This document shows positions 11,324 to 24,216 of a stretch of 64,000 nucleotides of DNA, piece after piece. Under the pieces are notes generated by a model, which worked only from the letters and a program-made list of their open reading frames with translations, made no database searches and was not told the DNA's origin. Origin of the DNA: Artemisia argyi (taxonomy: Eukaryota; Streptophyta; Magnoliopsida; Asterales; Asteraceae); the NCBI GenBank assembly GCA_030686995.1, contig CM060704.1, forward strand, positions 108,568,542-108,632,541. Reading direction: 5' to 3'. How positions within the stretch are numbered: the stretch's first letter is position 1; every line of letters starts with the position of its first letter. Position numbers and translations under genes: made by a program.

Positions 11324-14218
11324 TGTCACAACTCGTAATTTCCGGTCATTTTCTAAACCTCGACAATCTACTATTCATCAATTACTATTCATCGATCACT
11401 ATTCATCGTTTACTATTCATCGTTTTCGAGGTCAATTTGATATTCTGAGAAGCGTTCAGAAATTTTTACTATTCACTTGACACTATTCATTTCCGGAAGA
11501 AATATCACTATTCACGTGCATTACTCATTTCATCGTAAACATAGTTTACGGGTATTCAAAAATTCGCGTAACCGTATTGGTTCAGGAGCGAATTCATGCA
11601 TTATCATTGGGACACTTCATATAGACTAGAAATAGTCTGCATATCCTCATTATGGCACTTGCATACTATTCCACTCGTAGGATAACTAAATTAATACTTT
11701 TGGTATAATTAACAATTTACGTATGTTCATTTTAAATAAACACTAATACGCAACCTATAAATGAGAATATCATATCCGACACTCCCTACATTAATCTCGA
11801 TATATTTTTAGACTTATTACAACGTCATAAGTATTATGAAATTCAATTAACCGGTATTTTGGAAATTTAATTAATTAACATCGTACGTCTAATTTAATTA
11901 CGACGGTTTTCGTAGAAACTAAACAATAATCACCCAAACTCTCCGTACTTGTACCCGACATATTTTTACAAATTTTACGACTTTATTATGTCCCGAATAA
12001 CTTCAATAAAATTTATTTCTAGCAAACCCGGTACCCGATTACACCTAAAACTAACCAAAATACTACACAATCTTACCACTAACTCCCTAAATAATTACCC
12101 AACATAACTCCCCATTTCCCTCCTTTCATAACCGCCCCCCCCCCCCCTCCTAGTCTTCACATGCTTAAATCTCACTAACCAAATTTAATGCTAACCTAAC
12201 TATTGTCTCTAACTATATAATAAACCAATTCATCCCATTTTTCACAAATAATCATCCAAAGTGCAAGTAAACATTTTTCTCTCATTTTCTCTTTTGTATA
12301 ATCGGCCAAGGGTGATCCAAGAAGCAAGAACAACAATTTTTCCAAGATCAAGATATAAACTTGTTCACTTAGTGATCCTTGTTGGAGTTTTGAGATAGAA
12401 ACTCAAGGATTAGTAGGTTTTTCATCATCTAAACTCCCTAAACCTTCAAGTAAGTTAACAAACTCATTTTTATAATTTTTACAAGTTATTACTATGATTA
12501 TATACTTTTCTTACAAGAACTCATGCATATAATAGCTTATACCACTTTATTTTATAAACTTTTAACTTTTGAAGCTTAGAAAGTGATTATTGTTAGATCT
12601 TTGTTAGATCCACTTGGTTATGATGTTTAGGAACCCATGACACCCTAAGAAGGTGTATGGTAGGATTAGACTAGTTTTGTGGTGATTGAAAGTGGTTTGA
12701 TTGAAGATGGAACTAGATTAGAACCCTAGAAATGATTTTTGAAACAATAAGAATACCTACTGTCCCTATTTTCAATTCGTGGGAAAATCAGTAGATGGTG
12801 GTTAAGTTTTGACCAAAGATTTAGAAAATAATTTCAAAAACGAAACTTTATGCGAAAGAACGGATTAAAACGAGCTTATAATGAAGAAGTTATGATTTTT
12901 GCAAATTAATTGACGAAAACTATTTCCTGAAAAACTGCATGCTGTTTGGAAATTTTCGACGGACAAATAGAAGCGTTAAACGTAACCTAGAGGAGCCGAG
13001 TTATCAAAAATATATTAGTACTTACTAAAACGAATCCGTGGACATAAAGAACGAGGAAAATGAACTTAAAACGACCAAGTTATACGCGTTTTAACATCGT
13101 CAAAACTATATATATATATAGTCACTACTAGAAAATAATAACTTACGTACTAAATAGTATATTTTCTAGAAATATTACTAAGGACTATATTCTTAACAAA
13201 TGAAATACGTATGACCCAAAAGAATATTTATACGACTTAACGACGTTATTTTAAGGTTTTCAATACGAGGAGATATAACGCTAACATTTTTATACGATAT
13301 ATATTACGACAAGTTTTTATAACTCTACTTGGACTTATTTTTCCTAAGTATGGAAAGTATTTTATTTGACAATAACTAGAATTTCCAAGTCACGAGTGGT
13401 ATAGGTATCATGTGCATGTGCATTCATTACATCACGGCATGATCTAAATTAGATCACGATTATTTATTTAGGTTGCGGATAGTGTTCGCGCCTCATTGTC
13501 CCGACTACTTTACCATCATTGTACCATCTTTGTACTATCACTCCAGGTGAGTCTTCATAGCCCCGTTTTAATTACTTATTTGATTTTAAATCCCGCGGGG
13601 GAGAATACATTGCACAATTATTTTTTGTACATGCCCAAGTATTACAAATTCCATACATTGCTTAAGTTGCCTTACTACCAAGTTAAGTCCCCTTATATAT
13701 CATGGACCGTTAATTATAGTGCTAAGCGAGAGTGAGTGGATAGATCTATCGAGGGTGACGCCTCCATTCGTGCTGGGTTGCTCCAACGGGACGAATGCAT
13801 TTCATGTCTTAACGAATTGAGTGTCTGGTAAACACTCTGGTGGCTTATGTACATACGATTTAACTTATAAACCTATGATTATTCACCAACGTTATGTTGA
13901 CCGTTTTCGCAATGTATTTCTCAGGTTATTAAGGTAGCTCATGTGCATACATTTGGACCTTCATGGAGTCGCGGAGTCGACGCGTCTCACTATATTTTCT
14001 GCACTTATGAAACGTTTGATCTTGTTGAACTTATTTTAACTATATTGGCAAACTCTTTTGGGACCTAAGCTTTGTAAACTCTGAATGTTTTAATGAGCAA
14101 ACGCTGTATTTTCTAAACGACACTTTAGGTCGTTCAATGTAACTGTAACTATGGTGCTATGACAGTCACCCCCAGGTATTCCATTCCGCTGCCATTCAGG
14201 TATTTTGGGGGTGTGACA
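11324..14218 (+). repeat. 5' LTR of C (2895 bp)
   Basis: TGTCACAACTCG to GGGGGTGTGACA. Holds a 13-C run (12135-12147) and (TA)7 at 13107-13120. Compared with the 3' LTR it lacks about 85 bp after the point near 13834, between short GGTGG/TGTGG matches. Confidence 0.96.
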
Positions 14219-14221
14219 GAT

Positions 14222-14233
14222 TGGCATCAGAGC
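14222..14233 (+). other. Primer binding site of C
   Basis: TGGCATCAGAGC, three bases after the LTR. It differs by one base (C for T) from the canonical initiator Met tRNA complement seen in A. Confidence 0.9.
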
Positions 14234-15356
14234 TAAGGTTATAGCGAACTAGGATGTATCTTGGACCCTAGACTATAACCACATCATCATAGCATCTCAT
14301 CATTTCATCATAGGTGCATATTCACTATACATGTTGTTTTACGCACACACTGTACGAGTTATTCATACCCATACTCATATATATATATGATTATATTGAC
14401 CTGGTTTACAAGTGACATGTCTTCAGATACCCACGCCGTTATCCTTTCATCGGATTCCGACATTGAAGATGCCTTGTCATCTTCCACTACCATTATACCA
14501 CCAGCTGTACTTACACCACCATTAGCACTATTGAATTGTCATAAGAGCAAGGTTCTCATTCAGCCTATACATAGAATGCCATTTGGTAGAGTATTCAGAC
14601 TTAATTTTAATGGACTTATTAGGATGCTTATTACAAGGGAGATAGCATGTTTTCTTTCCTTCACTAGTAGGACGCTTACTACTTAGGTACTACCACCACC
14701 GTTGGTTACTTATTACACTATTGGTCGTCCCATAGTGCGTACTTCAGCTTTACCTCTTAGATGTCGCGAGATAGCGCGAAAGAGGGTAGTATTCCATTCA
14801 TTATTATCACCATTATCTCCTAACTCATCACTGGGATTTCATCGTCATCAATGTTATTCTCATCCTTTAGAATACCACCATTATCAGTTCCCTTTTCCAT
14901 TTTCACTTGCCATGAATTAAATAACGCCTGGTGGATAATACCAAGAATTACGGACTCAACAGGAACATCCGCAGATTCCTCAGGATGCACAACTACAGAT
15001 ACCACTTCAGGACTATCTCGACCTTATGATGCCATAAACCTGATTTCACTTAGAGGGACTACAGGAAATCTTTAAACTAGATTTATATCTTTGCTAGCTT
15101 TTACTATTATCCTAACCACGAGAAGTGTGGCATAGTCAAAGAAACTGGTAGTATTTTGATTGTTGTACAAACGGAATCACCAAGTATTGACTCTACTATA
15201 GGGGAATGGTTGTGCTATCTATGATATTGGTCCATATTGACCGAAACTTTCATGTATTATATTCATGTGTTATGAATATGATGATTGTTATCACCTATAG
15301 ATTCTCATGGACTCTTATGATTTGATGGAAATAGATTTAAACAAAAAACTCCAAGC
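14234..15356 (+). other. C leader, no supported gene
   Basis: 1.1 kb between primer site and gag. Open stretches near 14387 and 14851 are Ser/Thr-rich and could be remnants of an N-terminal gag extension, but stops separate them from the gag frame. Confidence 0.55.
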
Positions 15357-16319
15357 ATGACACAAACTGCTGTTGGACAACCCATTGTCAGGAACGTAAC
15401 TACCGCCCTCACCAAGGAACTTACTCACGTGGAATTTATGGGTTGTAATCCCTCCTCCTTTAGCGGAAATATAGACACAAAGGAATTTCTCAAATGGTTC
15501 GAAGAATTAGAAACAATCTTTCAAAGTGGTGACTGCCGTAAGGAAGACAAAGTTAAGTTCGCCACTTGCACTTTTCAGAAGCATGCCCAGAAATGGTGGA
15601 CTAAGCGTGTCCAGGTAGTAGGAGTTGATGTTGCTTACTCACACTCTTGGGAGAAACTAAAAAGGATGATGAGTTTGAAGTTCTGTGTGAAAAGCGAATT
15701 ACAAGCAATTGAACAAGAAACACTAAACCTTACCATGGTAGGAGATGATGTTGTTAAGTATACTGCTTCTTTTTATGATTTCGCTCGACTAGGCTCTGCA
15801 ATGGATGAACCAGAAAACAAGAAACTTGAAAGGTACGTCGGAGGACTTTCTCCTAAAATTCGTATGTTGGTCAACTCATTGGAACCCGATACCATGCCTA
15901 AAGCTATCAGGATGGCGATCGAAGCAAAGGAATGCATAGCTCACCCCAAGATCTTAGGAAGAAAAAGTGACAATAAAAGGAAGTGGAACGACAACCGAGG
16001 TGAGAATGCCACACAAGGACCACACAAGAGACAAGGAGTTGCTAAACCTAATGCTACAGGTCTAAAGGAAAAGAATGATTACCTTGGTATTTTACCTAAG
16101 TGTGAAGAGTGCCAACATCATCATAACCCAGGACGTTGCCCGGAACCATGTGGCAACTGTAAGAAGATCGGACACAAAGCCAAGTATTGCAAGGCTCCCA
16201 CCCTCGCAATGCATCAAAAACTCACGGTAATCTGCCATGAATGTGGAGTAGTGGGACACTCCAAGAGTGAATGCCCGGTGTTGAGAGACTGGAACTGGAG
16301 GAGGCAGTTCATGTTTTAA
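15357..16319 (+). CDS. gag: Ty3/gypsy Gag polyprotein (C), 320 aa
   Basis: Structural protein of the virus-like particle, which packages element RNA in the cytoplasm. Residues about 25-190 form the capsid (Retrotrans_gag) region, recognised by the FxGxxDxxEFLKWFEELETIF, KWWTKR and WEKLKRMMSLKF blocks. A basic Lys/Arg/Asn-rich linker follows. The C-terminus (about 248-306) has a CEEC-HHH-C cluster and two CCHC zinc knuckles, CGNCKKIGHKAKYC and CHECGVVGHSKSEC, for RNA binding. The ATG at 15357 is the first in frame before the capsid homology. The frame is fully open, unlike all other coding parts of this element, and ends shortly after the last knuckle instead of continuing into protease. Confidence 0.93.
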   Translation: MTQTAVGQPIVRNVTTALTKELTHVEFMGCNPSSFSGNIDTKEFLKWFEELETIFQSGDCRKEDKVKFATCTFQKHAQKWWTKRVQVVGVDVAYSHSWEKLKRMMSLKFCVKSELQAIEQETLNLTMVGDDVVKYTASFYDFARLGSAMDEPENKKLERYVGGLSPKIRMLVNSLEPDTMPKAIRMAIEAKECIAHPKILGRKSDNKRKWNDNRGENATQGPHKRQGVAKPNATGLKEKNDYLGILPKCEECQHHHNPGRCPEPCGNCKKIGHKAKYCKAPTLAMHQKLTVICHECGVVGHSKSECPVLRDWNWRRQFMF

Positions 16320-18290
16320 AACCATAGTTCGAGCCCTCTAGGGTTGTACTTTCTTTTGGTACTTTCCATAAGTACGTCGGTGTAACCTAGTTATATTAAG
16401 CACTTTCCTATCTAATGTAATGACTATCTTTAGTTATCTCTGTGATAATCGTAACCTTCGTTTATTCCATTTTCTATTGCAATTGTGCAATTTTTAATCG
16501 TTTCGTAACATTATACCATTGTCTTATTTAGGGAATAGGCCGATTTCGTATTTGACGGATTAGTAGATTATTACCATTCCATAGTATTTACCCATGTATC
16601 CAATAAACCATTCCACGAGATTTTATTTCAAACTATTTTACTACCTTATGGGGAAATTGTTTTTACTAAATTTCTAAAATAAGCCGTTTTGTTACCGTAC
16701 TATAAACTGATTTTTCCGATATTACTCCAAATATTTACTATTATTACGCGAAACAATTTTTATATTACTTTGAAAGGAAATATTTAGTATACCATTTTTA
16801 ATAACAATGCGTTGAACACCATCTAAAGCTTTTGAGAAAAATAATATTATTTTGACTAAATCAAGCATCGCATCATTAGTCCTCAACTATACATAGCCTG
16901 ATCACCTATGTATAATTCAGGAAGGATTATGCCATGAAGGAAATAGTTACTTTATGAAGTATTGCTGATAACAATCTTCATTTAAAAGCATTCTAAACAA
17001 GTAAACTCTTTTATAAGTATCTTTTCTGACAAACTCTCCCTGGATACTTACCCCACCTGTCACCTACTTAGTCATTAAGTTGGACTTTCCATTGACATCT
17101 TTAGGAGAGACTTCCTATATCAAGTACTAGGAGGATTCCTCGATACAAGAAAAACACTAAAAGGATTACGGAACTATTAAACCTAGACTAAGAAAATTCA
17201 TAACCCAACAACAATCCTAAGATACCACGAGACCATCCGACTCACCATCTCTGACCTAGTTGTCCAATTTTATTATTCAAAGGTACTAGCTAGACTGAGC
17301 TACAGGATCGAACACATTGTGAAGGTACGCTAAGCAACACTATAGAAATAAACCAAGCCTTCTAACCGATACTGTAGAGTGTTTTGAATTAACATAGTCT
17401 CATCCATACGCAAACTTCCCTGTAATAAGTTTCTCCAAGGATAAATAATTTGAATTAAGGATGATGATATAGACTCCCTTAAGGCATTGTGTTCTCAAGA
17501 AATGCTAGATAACCTCACCTATACATCAAGAGAGGCATCAAACTCAAGAATATCTCCCCAGCTACACGTGAAGACAATACGGAAATTCATCGACAAAGTA
17601 TCAATTAAAACCCTCATATTGCCAACATGATGACAATTTCAACGATAAACCATCCCAGGACTTAAGTTGGTTGAATACCTAGACTTGTAGTTTTGTCGGA
17701 TAATCGCCAATAGGCATTTTCTAATATCAGGAACCGAATGTTAGACACCTATGCATTTATGCGAATATTTCCTATCCTACTATTTTATCCTTGATAGTAT
17801 TTTTACTTTTAAATGAAGTTGATTTCAAAAATTGTGTCCATACAAATCACATATCTCGTAGAAAATAATTTTGAATTGCCTATTTTGAATAAATACGACC
17901 CTTTTTAGCCAGTATTTACTTGAACCATTATACAATGAGAAATGTTTAAACATCAAACTTTGGTAAACAGTTCTATTCACAACATGTTTGAAAACCGCGT
18001 CACATTTCATAACTATTGAATTTTGAATCATCAATAAAGCTAATATTGAGTATACCATTTGTTCCATTTTCTAAATTTGTTTATTCAGAAAAAGATTTCG
18101 ACCAAAAACTCGAAAATCGCGAGATAAATTTTGAAAACAAATCACCATACTATATCGCTTATGCATTTAGGGCTTTATGACTTGATAATAAGGAATATTG
18201 GAATATGTGATGAAGGAAATTAGGAGGAACACCAGAGAACGATTACAAACGTCAGTAATGGAAACCAAGCACAGTAGGCAAAGAATGACA
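16320..18290 (+). other. C spacer without protease or reverse transcriptase
   Basis: About 2 kb of AT-rich sequence where protease, reverse transcriptase and RNase H should lie. I found no YxDD, DSG/DTG or RNase H motif and no long frame. Short stretches could be heavily decayed pol. Confidence 0.65.
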
Positions 18291-19660
18291 CATGTCTTAG
18301 CAATCCATTAGACCAAAACACAAGAAATCAAAGTTTGTTACCCATAGTCTATCCCCTTTAAATGACGCTGAGTTCGAAACACGTAACGTTGAGGAATTAG
18401 TCACAAGATTTATTGTACCTATTTCAATTGTTCCTGATAAAGGTAATCGGATCACCTTAGACTTCTATCAATCATTTTAAGATTTCCTTCGGAACCCCAT
18501 TTAGATGTAAACACCGCCTATTATCCTCAGACCAATGGTCAAGACGAGAGAACGATTCAGACATAGGAAAGTTGTGCTCAAAGAGTGAGCGATTGACTCT
18601 AGAAATGGTTGGACTAACCATTTACCATAAATCGGATTCTTTTACAACCATAGTTATCGCGCGAGCATAGAGACTACACCATTTGAGGCACTTTATGGTC
18701 GAAGTACCAATTACCCGTTTACAGACCGAAATCGGAAAGTTAAATTCACTGGTCTAGAACTAAACTATGGAACAACAAAGGAAATTTCACAAGTCAAGAA
18801 CCAGTTACAAGCAACGAGAAACTGGTAGAAGTTAGGTTGGTACATGACGCACATCATATGGATTGGGTATCCTTGAACAGCAAACTAACTAGATTCACGT
18901 GAAAGAACAAACTAAATTGAAAGCTTTGCCTTGGAAAGGCATGATACGATTTTAGTAACACGAGGGATTTAACCTTTAGTATATTGGACCATTTAAGATT
19001 CATTTTAGAATCGACCAACTGACATATAAGATTGGAGTTCTGACATAGTTCAGCAACATATATTACCCATATTACATTATAAACCAGAAGAAGCACTGAT
19101 CATCTATTGACGAACCGAACTCGGAAAAGGCCAAACTCACTATTCCAGTAGGCATTCATGAAATAACCAGAAATTTCCTACAAGTCAAGAATCAATTACA
19201 AATTCTATAAGTTGTAAACCATTAAAACTTAAAATTGGTAGCCAGATCATGTTGAAAGTTCTGCCTAGGAAAGGCATGATATTAATCGGAAAAATTTGGA
19301 AAGTTAAACCTGATATACACCAGACCACGTAATATTTCAGACAGTGTAGGCCTAGTGGCCATCAGACTTGAGCCTTGATAGAGAACAACCGGATTACACC
19401 ACTATGTTTCACCTATTCAAATCCCAGGAAATGACTTTCAGATTAGTCACTCATAATCCCATTTGGAAGGGAATCCAACCCTGAGACAAACGTAAACTTG
19501 GTAAGAGAACCAATAGAAATCATGGACTGTTAGGTCGAACGGTTGAAGCTGAATCGAATTCCTATCGTGGAAGTTCGCTGGAATTCTCGAGTATTATCAT
19601 CTTCTCACCAATACCACTTCAGAGACCAACACAAACTGAACTTCGGGATGAAGTTCCTGT
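18290..19660 (+). pseudogene. Decayed gypsy integrase with duplicated C-terminal segment (C)
   Basis: Recognisable pieces, in several frames with stops, are: a VPxSIxxD-like block near 18420 (IPISIVPDKGNRIT), the core YPQTNGQDERTIQT near 18515, an SYHASIETTPFEALYGR block near 18655-18710, then the GPY/F region twice (about 18710-19080 and 19110-19400), and the final RIPIVEVRWNSR at about 19555. These follow the order of a plant gypsy integrase: core with catalytic Glu, GPY/F, C-terminus. The duplication is internal to the pseudogene and the second copy is closer to element A's remnant. The sequence cannot encode a working enzyme. Confidence 0.85.
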
Positions 19661-19673
19661 TAGAGGGGAAGAC
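19661..19673 (+). other. Polypurine tract of C
   Basis: TAGAGGGGAAGAC abutting the 3' LTR start at 19674. Confidence 0.88.
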
Positions 19674-21461
19674 TGTCACAACTCGTAATTTCCGGTCATT
19701 TTCTAAACCTCGACAATCTACTATTCATCAATTACTATTCATCGATCACTATTCATCGTTTTACTATTCATCGTTTTCGAGGTCAATTTGATATTCTGAG
19801 AAGCGTTCAGAAATTTTTACTATTCACTTGACACTATTCATTTCCGGAAGAAATATCACTATTCACGTGCATTACTCATTTCATCGTAAACATAGTTTAC
19901 GGGTATTCAAAAATTCGCGTAACCGTATTGGTTCAGGAGCGAATTCATGCATTATCATTGGGACACTTCATATAGACTAGAAATAGTCTGCATATCCTCA
20001 TTATGGCACTTGCATACTATTCCACTCGTAGGATAACTAAATTAATACTTTTGGTATAATTAACAATTTACGTATGTTCATTTTAAATAAACACTAATAC
20101 GCGACCTATAAATGAGAATATCATATCCGACACTCCCTACATTAATCTCGATATATTTTTAGACTTATTACAACGTCATAAGTATTATGAAATTCAATTA
20201 ACCGGTATTTTGGAAATTTAATTAATTAACATCGTACGTCTAATTTAATTACGACGGTTTTCGTAGAAACTAAACAATAATCACCCAAACTCTCCGTACT
20301 TGTACCCGACATATTTTTACAAATTTTACGACTTTATTATGTCCCGAATAACTTCAATAAAATTTATTTCTAGCAAACCCGGTACCCGATTACACCTAAA
20401 ACTAACCAAATACTACACAATCTTACCACTAACTCCCTAAATAATTACCCAACATAACTCCCCATTTCCCTCCTTTCATAACCGCCCCCCCCCCCCCCCC
20501 CCCCCTCCTAGTCTTCACATGCTTAAATCTCACCAACCAAATTTAATGCTAACCTAACTATTGTCTCTAACTATATAATAAACCAATTCATCCCATTTTT
20601 CACAAATAATCATCCAAAGTGCAAGTAAACATTTTTCTCTCATTTTCTCATTTGTATAATCGGCCAAGGGTGATCCAAGAAGCAAGAACAACAATTTTTC
20701 CAAGATCAAGATATAAACTTGTTCACTTAGTGATCCTTGTTGGAGTTTTGAGATAGAAACTCAAGGATTAGTAGGTTTTTCATCATCTAAACTCCCTAAA
20801 CCTTCAAGTAAGTTAACAAACTCATTTTTATAATTTTTACAAGTTATTACTATGATTATATACTTTTCTTACAAGAACTCATGCATATAATAGCTTATAC
20901 CACTTTATTTTATAAACTTTTAACTTTTGAACCTTAGAAAGTGATTATTGTTAGATCTTTGTTAGATCCACTTGGTTATGATGTTTAAGAACCCATGACA
21001 CCCTAAGAAGGTGTATGGTAGGATTAGACTAGTTTTGTGGTGATTGAAAGTGGTTTGATTGAAGATGGAACTAGATTAGAACCCTAGAAATGATTTTTGA
21101 AACAATAAGAATACCTACTGTCCCTATTTTCAATTCGTGGGAAAATCAGTAGATGGTGGTTAAGTTTTGACCAAAGATTTAGAAAATACTTTCAAAAACG
21201 AAACTTTAGGCGAAAGAACAGATTAAAACGAGCTTATAACGAAGAAGTTATGATTTTTGCAAATTAATTGACGAAAATTATTTCCTGAAAAACTGCATGC
21301 AGTTTGGAAATTTTCGACGGACAAATAGAAGCGTTAAACGTAACCTAGAGGAGCCGAGTTATCAAAAATATATTAGTACTTACTAAAACGAATCCGTGGA
21401 CATAAAGAACGAGGAAAATGAACTTAAAACGACCAAGTTATACGCGTTTTAACATCGTCAA

Positions 21462-21535
<74 letters not shown>

Positions 21536-22717
21536 AGTACTAGAAAATAATAACTTACGTACTAAATAGTATATTTTCTAGAAATATTACTAAGGACTAT
21601 ATTCTTAACAAATGAAATACGTATGACCCAAAAGAATATTTATACGACTTAACGACGTTATTTTAAGGTTTTCAATACGAGGAGATATAACGCTAACATT
21701 TTTAAACGATATATATTACGACAAGTTTTTATAACTCTACTTAGACTTATTTTTCCTAAGTATGGAAAGTATATTATTTGACAATAACTAGAATTTCCAA
21801 GTCACGAGTGGTATAGGTATCATGTGCATGTGCATTCATTACATCACGACATGATCTAAATTAGATCACGATTATTTATTTAGGTTGCGGCTAGTGTTCG
21901 CGCCTCATTGTCCCGACTACTTTACCATCATTGTACCATCTTTGTACTATCACTCCAGGTGAGTCTTCATAGCCCCATTTTAATTACTTATTTGATTTTA
22001 AATCCCACGGGGGAGAATACATTGCACAATTATTTTTTGTACATGCCCAAGTATTACAAATTCCATACATTGCTTAAGTTGCCTTACTACCAAGTTAAGT
22101 CCCCTTATATATCATGGACCGTTAATTATAGTGCTAAGCGAGAGTGAGTGGATAGATCTATCGAGGGTGACGCCTCCATTCGCGTTGGGTTGCTCCAACG
22201 GGACGAATGCATTTCATGTCTTAACGAATTGAGTGTCTGGTAAACACTCTGGTGGGGCATTACAAAGTCTAGCTTCGGGGTCATGAGCTTAAGAGCCAAT
22301 GTAGCGTTTTGACATTTTTGTCGGTTAACTTATTACTTGTGGCTTATGTACATACGATTTAACTTATAAACCTATGATTATTCACCAACGTTATGTTGAC
22401 CGTTTTCGCAATGTATTTCTCAGGTTATTAAGGTAGCTCATGTGCATACATTTGGACCTTCATGGAGTCGCGGAGTCGACGCGTCTCACTATATTTTCTG
22501 CACTTATGAAACGTTTGATCTTGTTGAACTTATTTTAACTATATTGGCAAACTCTTTTGGGACCTAAGCTTTGTAAACTCTGAATGTTTTAATGATCAAA
22601 CACTGTATTTTCTAAACGACACTTTAGGTCGTTCAATGTAACTGTAACTATGGTGCTATGACAGTCACCCCCAGGTATTCCATTCCGCTGCCATTCAGGT
22701 ATTTTGGGGGTGTGACA
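19674..22717 (+). repeat. 3' LTR of C (3044 bp)
   Basis: Near-identical to the 5' LTR except for expanded simple repeats (21 C at 20485-20505; 34 TA at 21465-21532) and about 85 bp at 22255-22340 that the 5' copy has lost. Ends TGTGACA at 22717, followed by AGCTT. Confidence 0.96.
21465..21532 (+). repeat. (TA)34 microsatellite in C 3' LTR
   Basis: 68 bp of uninterrupted TA; the 5' LTR has only (TA)7 at the same place. Confidence 0.98.
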
Positions 22718-22722
22718 AGCTT
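22718..22722 (+). repeat. Target site duplication AGCTT, right copy (C)
   Basis: Matches 11319-11323. In the interrupted gag gene it encodes the Glu-Ala codon boundary on the minus strand. Confidence 0.97.
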
Positions 22723-24151
22723 CATTTGAATTAAATCCTAAACCGGTTTTATCTCCGGATGTTCTTTGAATACTTATTATTTTACTAAGTGAGTGACTAC
22801 TATTTTCAAATTTACCAAGTTTGCGAATTTCTTCCCTAAGTATTTCGTTTTCTCCTTTAAGCTCTTGACATGATTTACATTCTTCAAAAGTTTCCTTACC
22901 TTTTTCAAGTTGATGTATTTTAATTTTTAGTTCTAGTACTTCATTTTCCAATTGATTGTTTATGTATTTTAGTGATTTGTTTTTGGCCATTACTAGTTGT
23001 CCTAATTTGCATAGCCTATTATATTCATTATCTAGGTCATTTTCATCTAATGATAAGCTTTCATCACTAAAATATTCGGTTTCGGAACGTACCTCATTTG
23101 ATGTATTCGCCATAAGACACTTCTCTTCTTTTGTCGTTTCTTTCTCATCTTCATCACTATCACTCCAAGCGCCTCCAACAAAAGCTCTTTGATTTTGATC
23201 TCTTGTCATCATTGGACATTTTCCAATGAGGTGATTTGGATCACCACACTTGAAACATTTCCTTTCAATCTTGTTGTTCTTGTCATCCTTACTCTTTTGA
23301 AATGTTTTCTTTTCATCATGCGGTTGTCTTACGAATCTTCCTCGCCTTTTGAATAATTTCTTGAAATCTCTTACGGCCATGGCGTATTCTTCGTCATCAC
23401 TTTCGGAAGATGAGCTATCTTCGATACTAGATTCCTTTCTAGCTTTCAAGGCGATTGACTTGCTTTGCTCTCGTTTTTCTTTGACCATTTCGGAATCCTT
23501 CTTAATAATAACTTCGTAAACTTTTAGATTTCCAATTAATTCATCAAGTTGCAATGTTGACAAATTCTTTGATTCTTCAATATCCGTTACTTTAGCTCGC
23601 CATTTTGGATGAAGAGCCCTAAGACACTTCCTAACAAAATTCTTACTAGAAAAATTCTCATCAAGTGCTTTTAAACTTGTGATGATAGTATTAAATCTAG
23701 CAAAAGCATTATCAATTGATTCCTCTTCCGGAATCGTGAATTGCTCATATTGTTGAACAAGTAGATCTATCTTATTATCTTTGACTTGACTATTACCTTG
23801 GTGAGTTATTAGTAAAGAGTTCCAAATTTCTTTTGCGGTTTCACACATAAAGATCCTTTTGTACTCTTTATGTGGTAGCGCATTATAAATAACCATTTTT
23901 GCTTCATTATTTTTAGCAAGTTTTCTTTTTAAATCATCATTTTGTTTTTCAAAAGGTACGATTTCATCTTTCTTTGTTTCGGGGTTATTTTGAATAGGTA
24001 AAAATTCACCATTAGTAATAACATGCCAAAGATCTAGATCTTTTGACTTCACATAAGTTTCGAATCGATTTTTCCAATATAAAAATCCATCACTTTCAAA
24101 TAGTGGTGGTCTTTGCATAGATTGCCCTTCTAAATATTTTTCAGATTCCAT
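22718..24151 (-). CDS. gag: Copia (SIRE-like) Gag, N-terminal 478 aa (B), interrupted by C
   Basis: Starts at the ATG at 24151, 54 bases after the primer site. Residues 1-230 are the UBN2-type capsid region of copia gag: [20 protein letters not shown], a [13 protein letters not shown] block and a [14 protein letters not shown] block. A Ser/Asp/Glu-rich acidic patch precedes a basic [10 protein letters not shown] stretch. A zinc knuckle [14 protein letters not shown] (CX2CX4HX4C) lies near residue 300. The rest is Lys/Glu-rich with heptad-like coiled coil ([10 protein letters not shown]). The frame is open throughout. It runs into element C's LTR at 22717, and the original frame resumes at 11318. 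Element D's gag is a shorter, mutated relative. Confidence 0.93.
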
Positions 24152-24204
24152 AGATCGTTACAAGTTTTAAAATACAATATATTTTAAAGATCTTGCTAAA
24201 CCTG

Positions 24205-24216
24205 GCTCTGATACCA
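24205..24216 (-). other. Primer binding site of B
   Basis: GCTCTGATACCA on the plus strand, that is TGGTATCAGAGC on the element strand, two bases from the LTR. Initiator Met tRNA type. Confidence 0.94.

Larger units (their letters stand above)
11324..22717 (+). mobile_element. Element C: complete Ty3/gypsy insertion, gag intact, pol dead
   Basis: 11.4 kb bounded by AGCTT duplications. Order: 5' LTR 11324-14218, primer site, leader, gag 15357-16319, non-coding spacer, decayed integrase, purine tract, 3' LTR 19674-22717. Terminal sequences, primer-site context and integrase remnant match element A, so both belong to one family, probably Tekay/Del-like chromovirus judged from the gag and the RIPIVEVRWNSR pol terminus. 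It interrupts the gag gene of copia B, in the opposite orientation. LTRs differ by some two dozen substitutions by eye plus microsatellite changes, so the insertion is recent. With protease and reverse transcriptase missing, it must have moved, if at this structure, with help from a relative. Confidence 0.95.

Noticed and set aside
14387..15075. Short Ser/Thr-rich ORFs upstream of gag in C
   Set aside because: Not continuous with gag, overlapping shadows on both strands; kept only as a leader remark.
22956..23192. 78-codon plus-strand ORF in B gag
   Set aside because: Shadow of the minus-strand gag reading frame.
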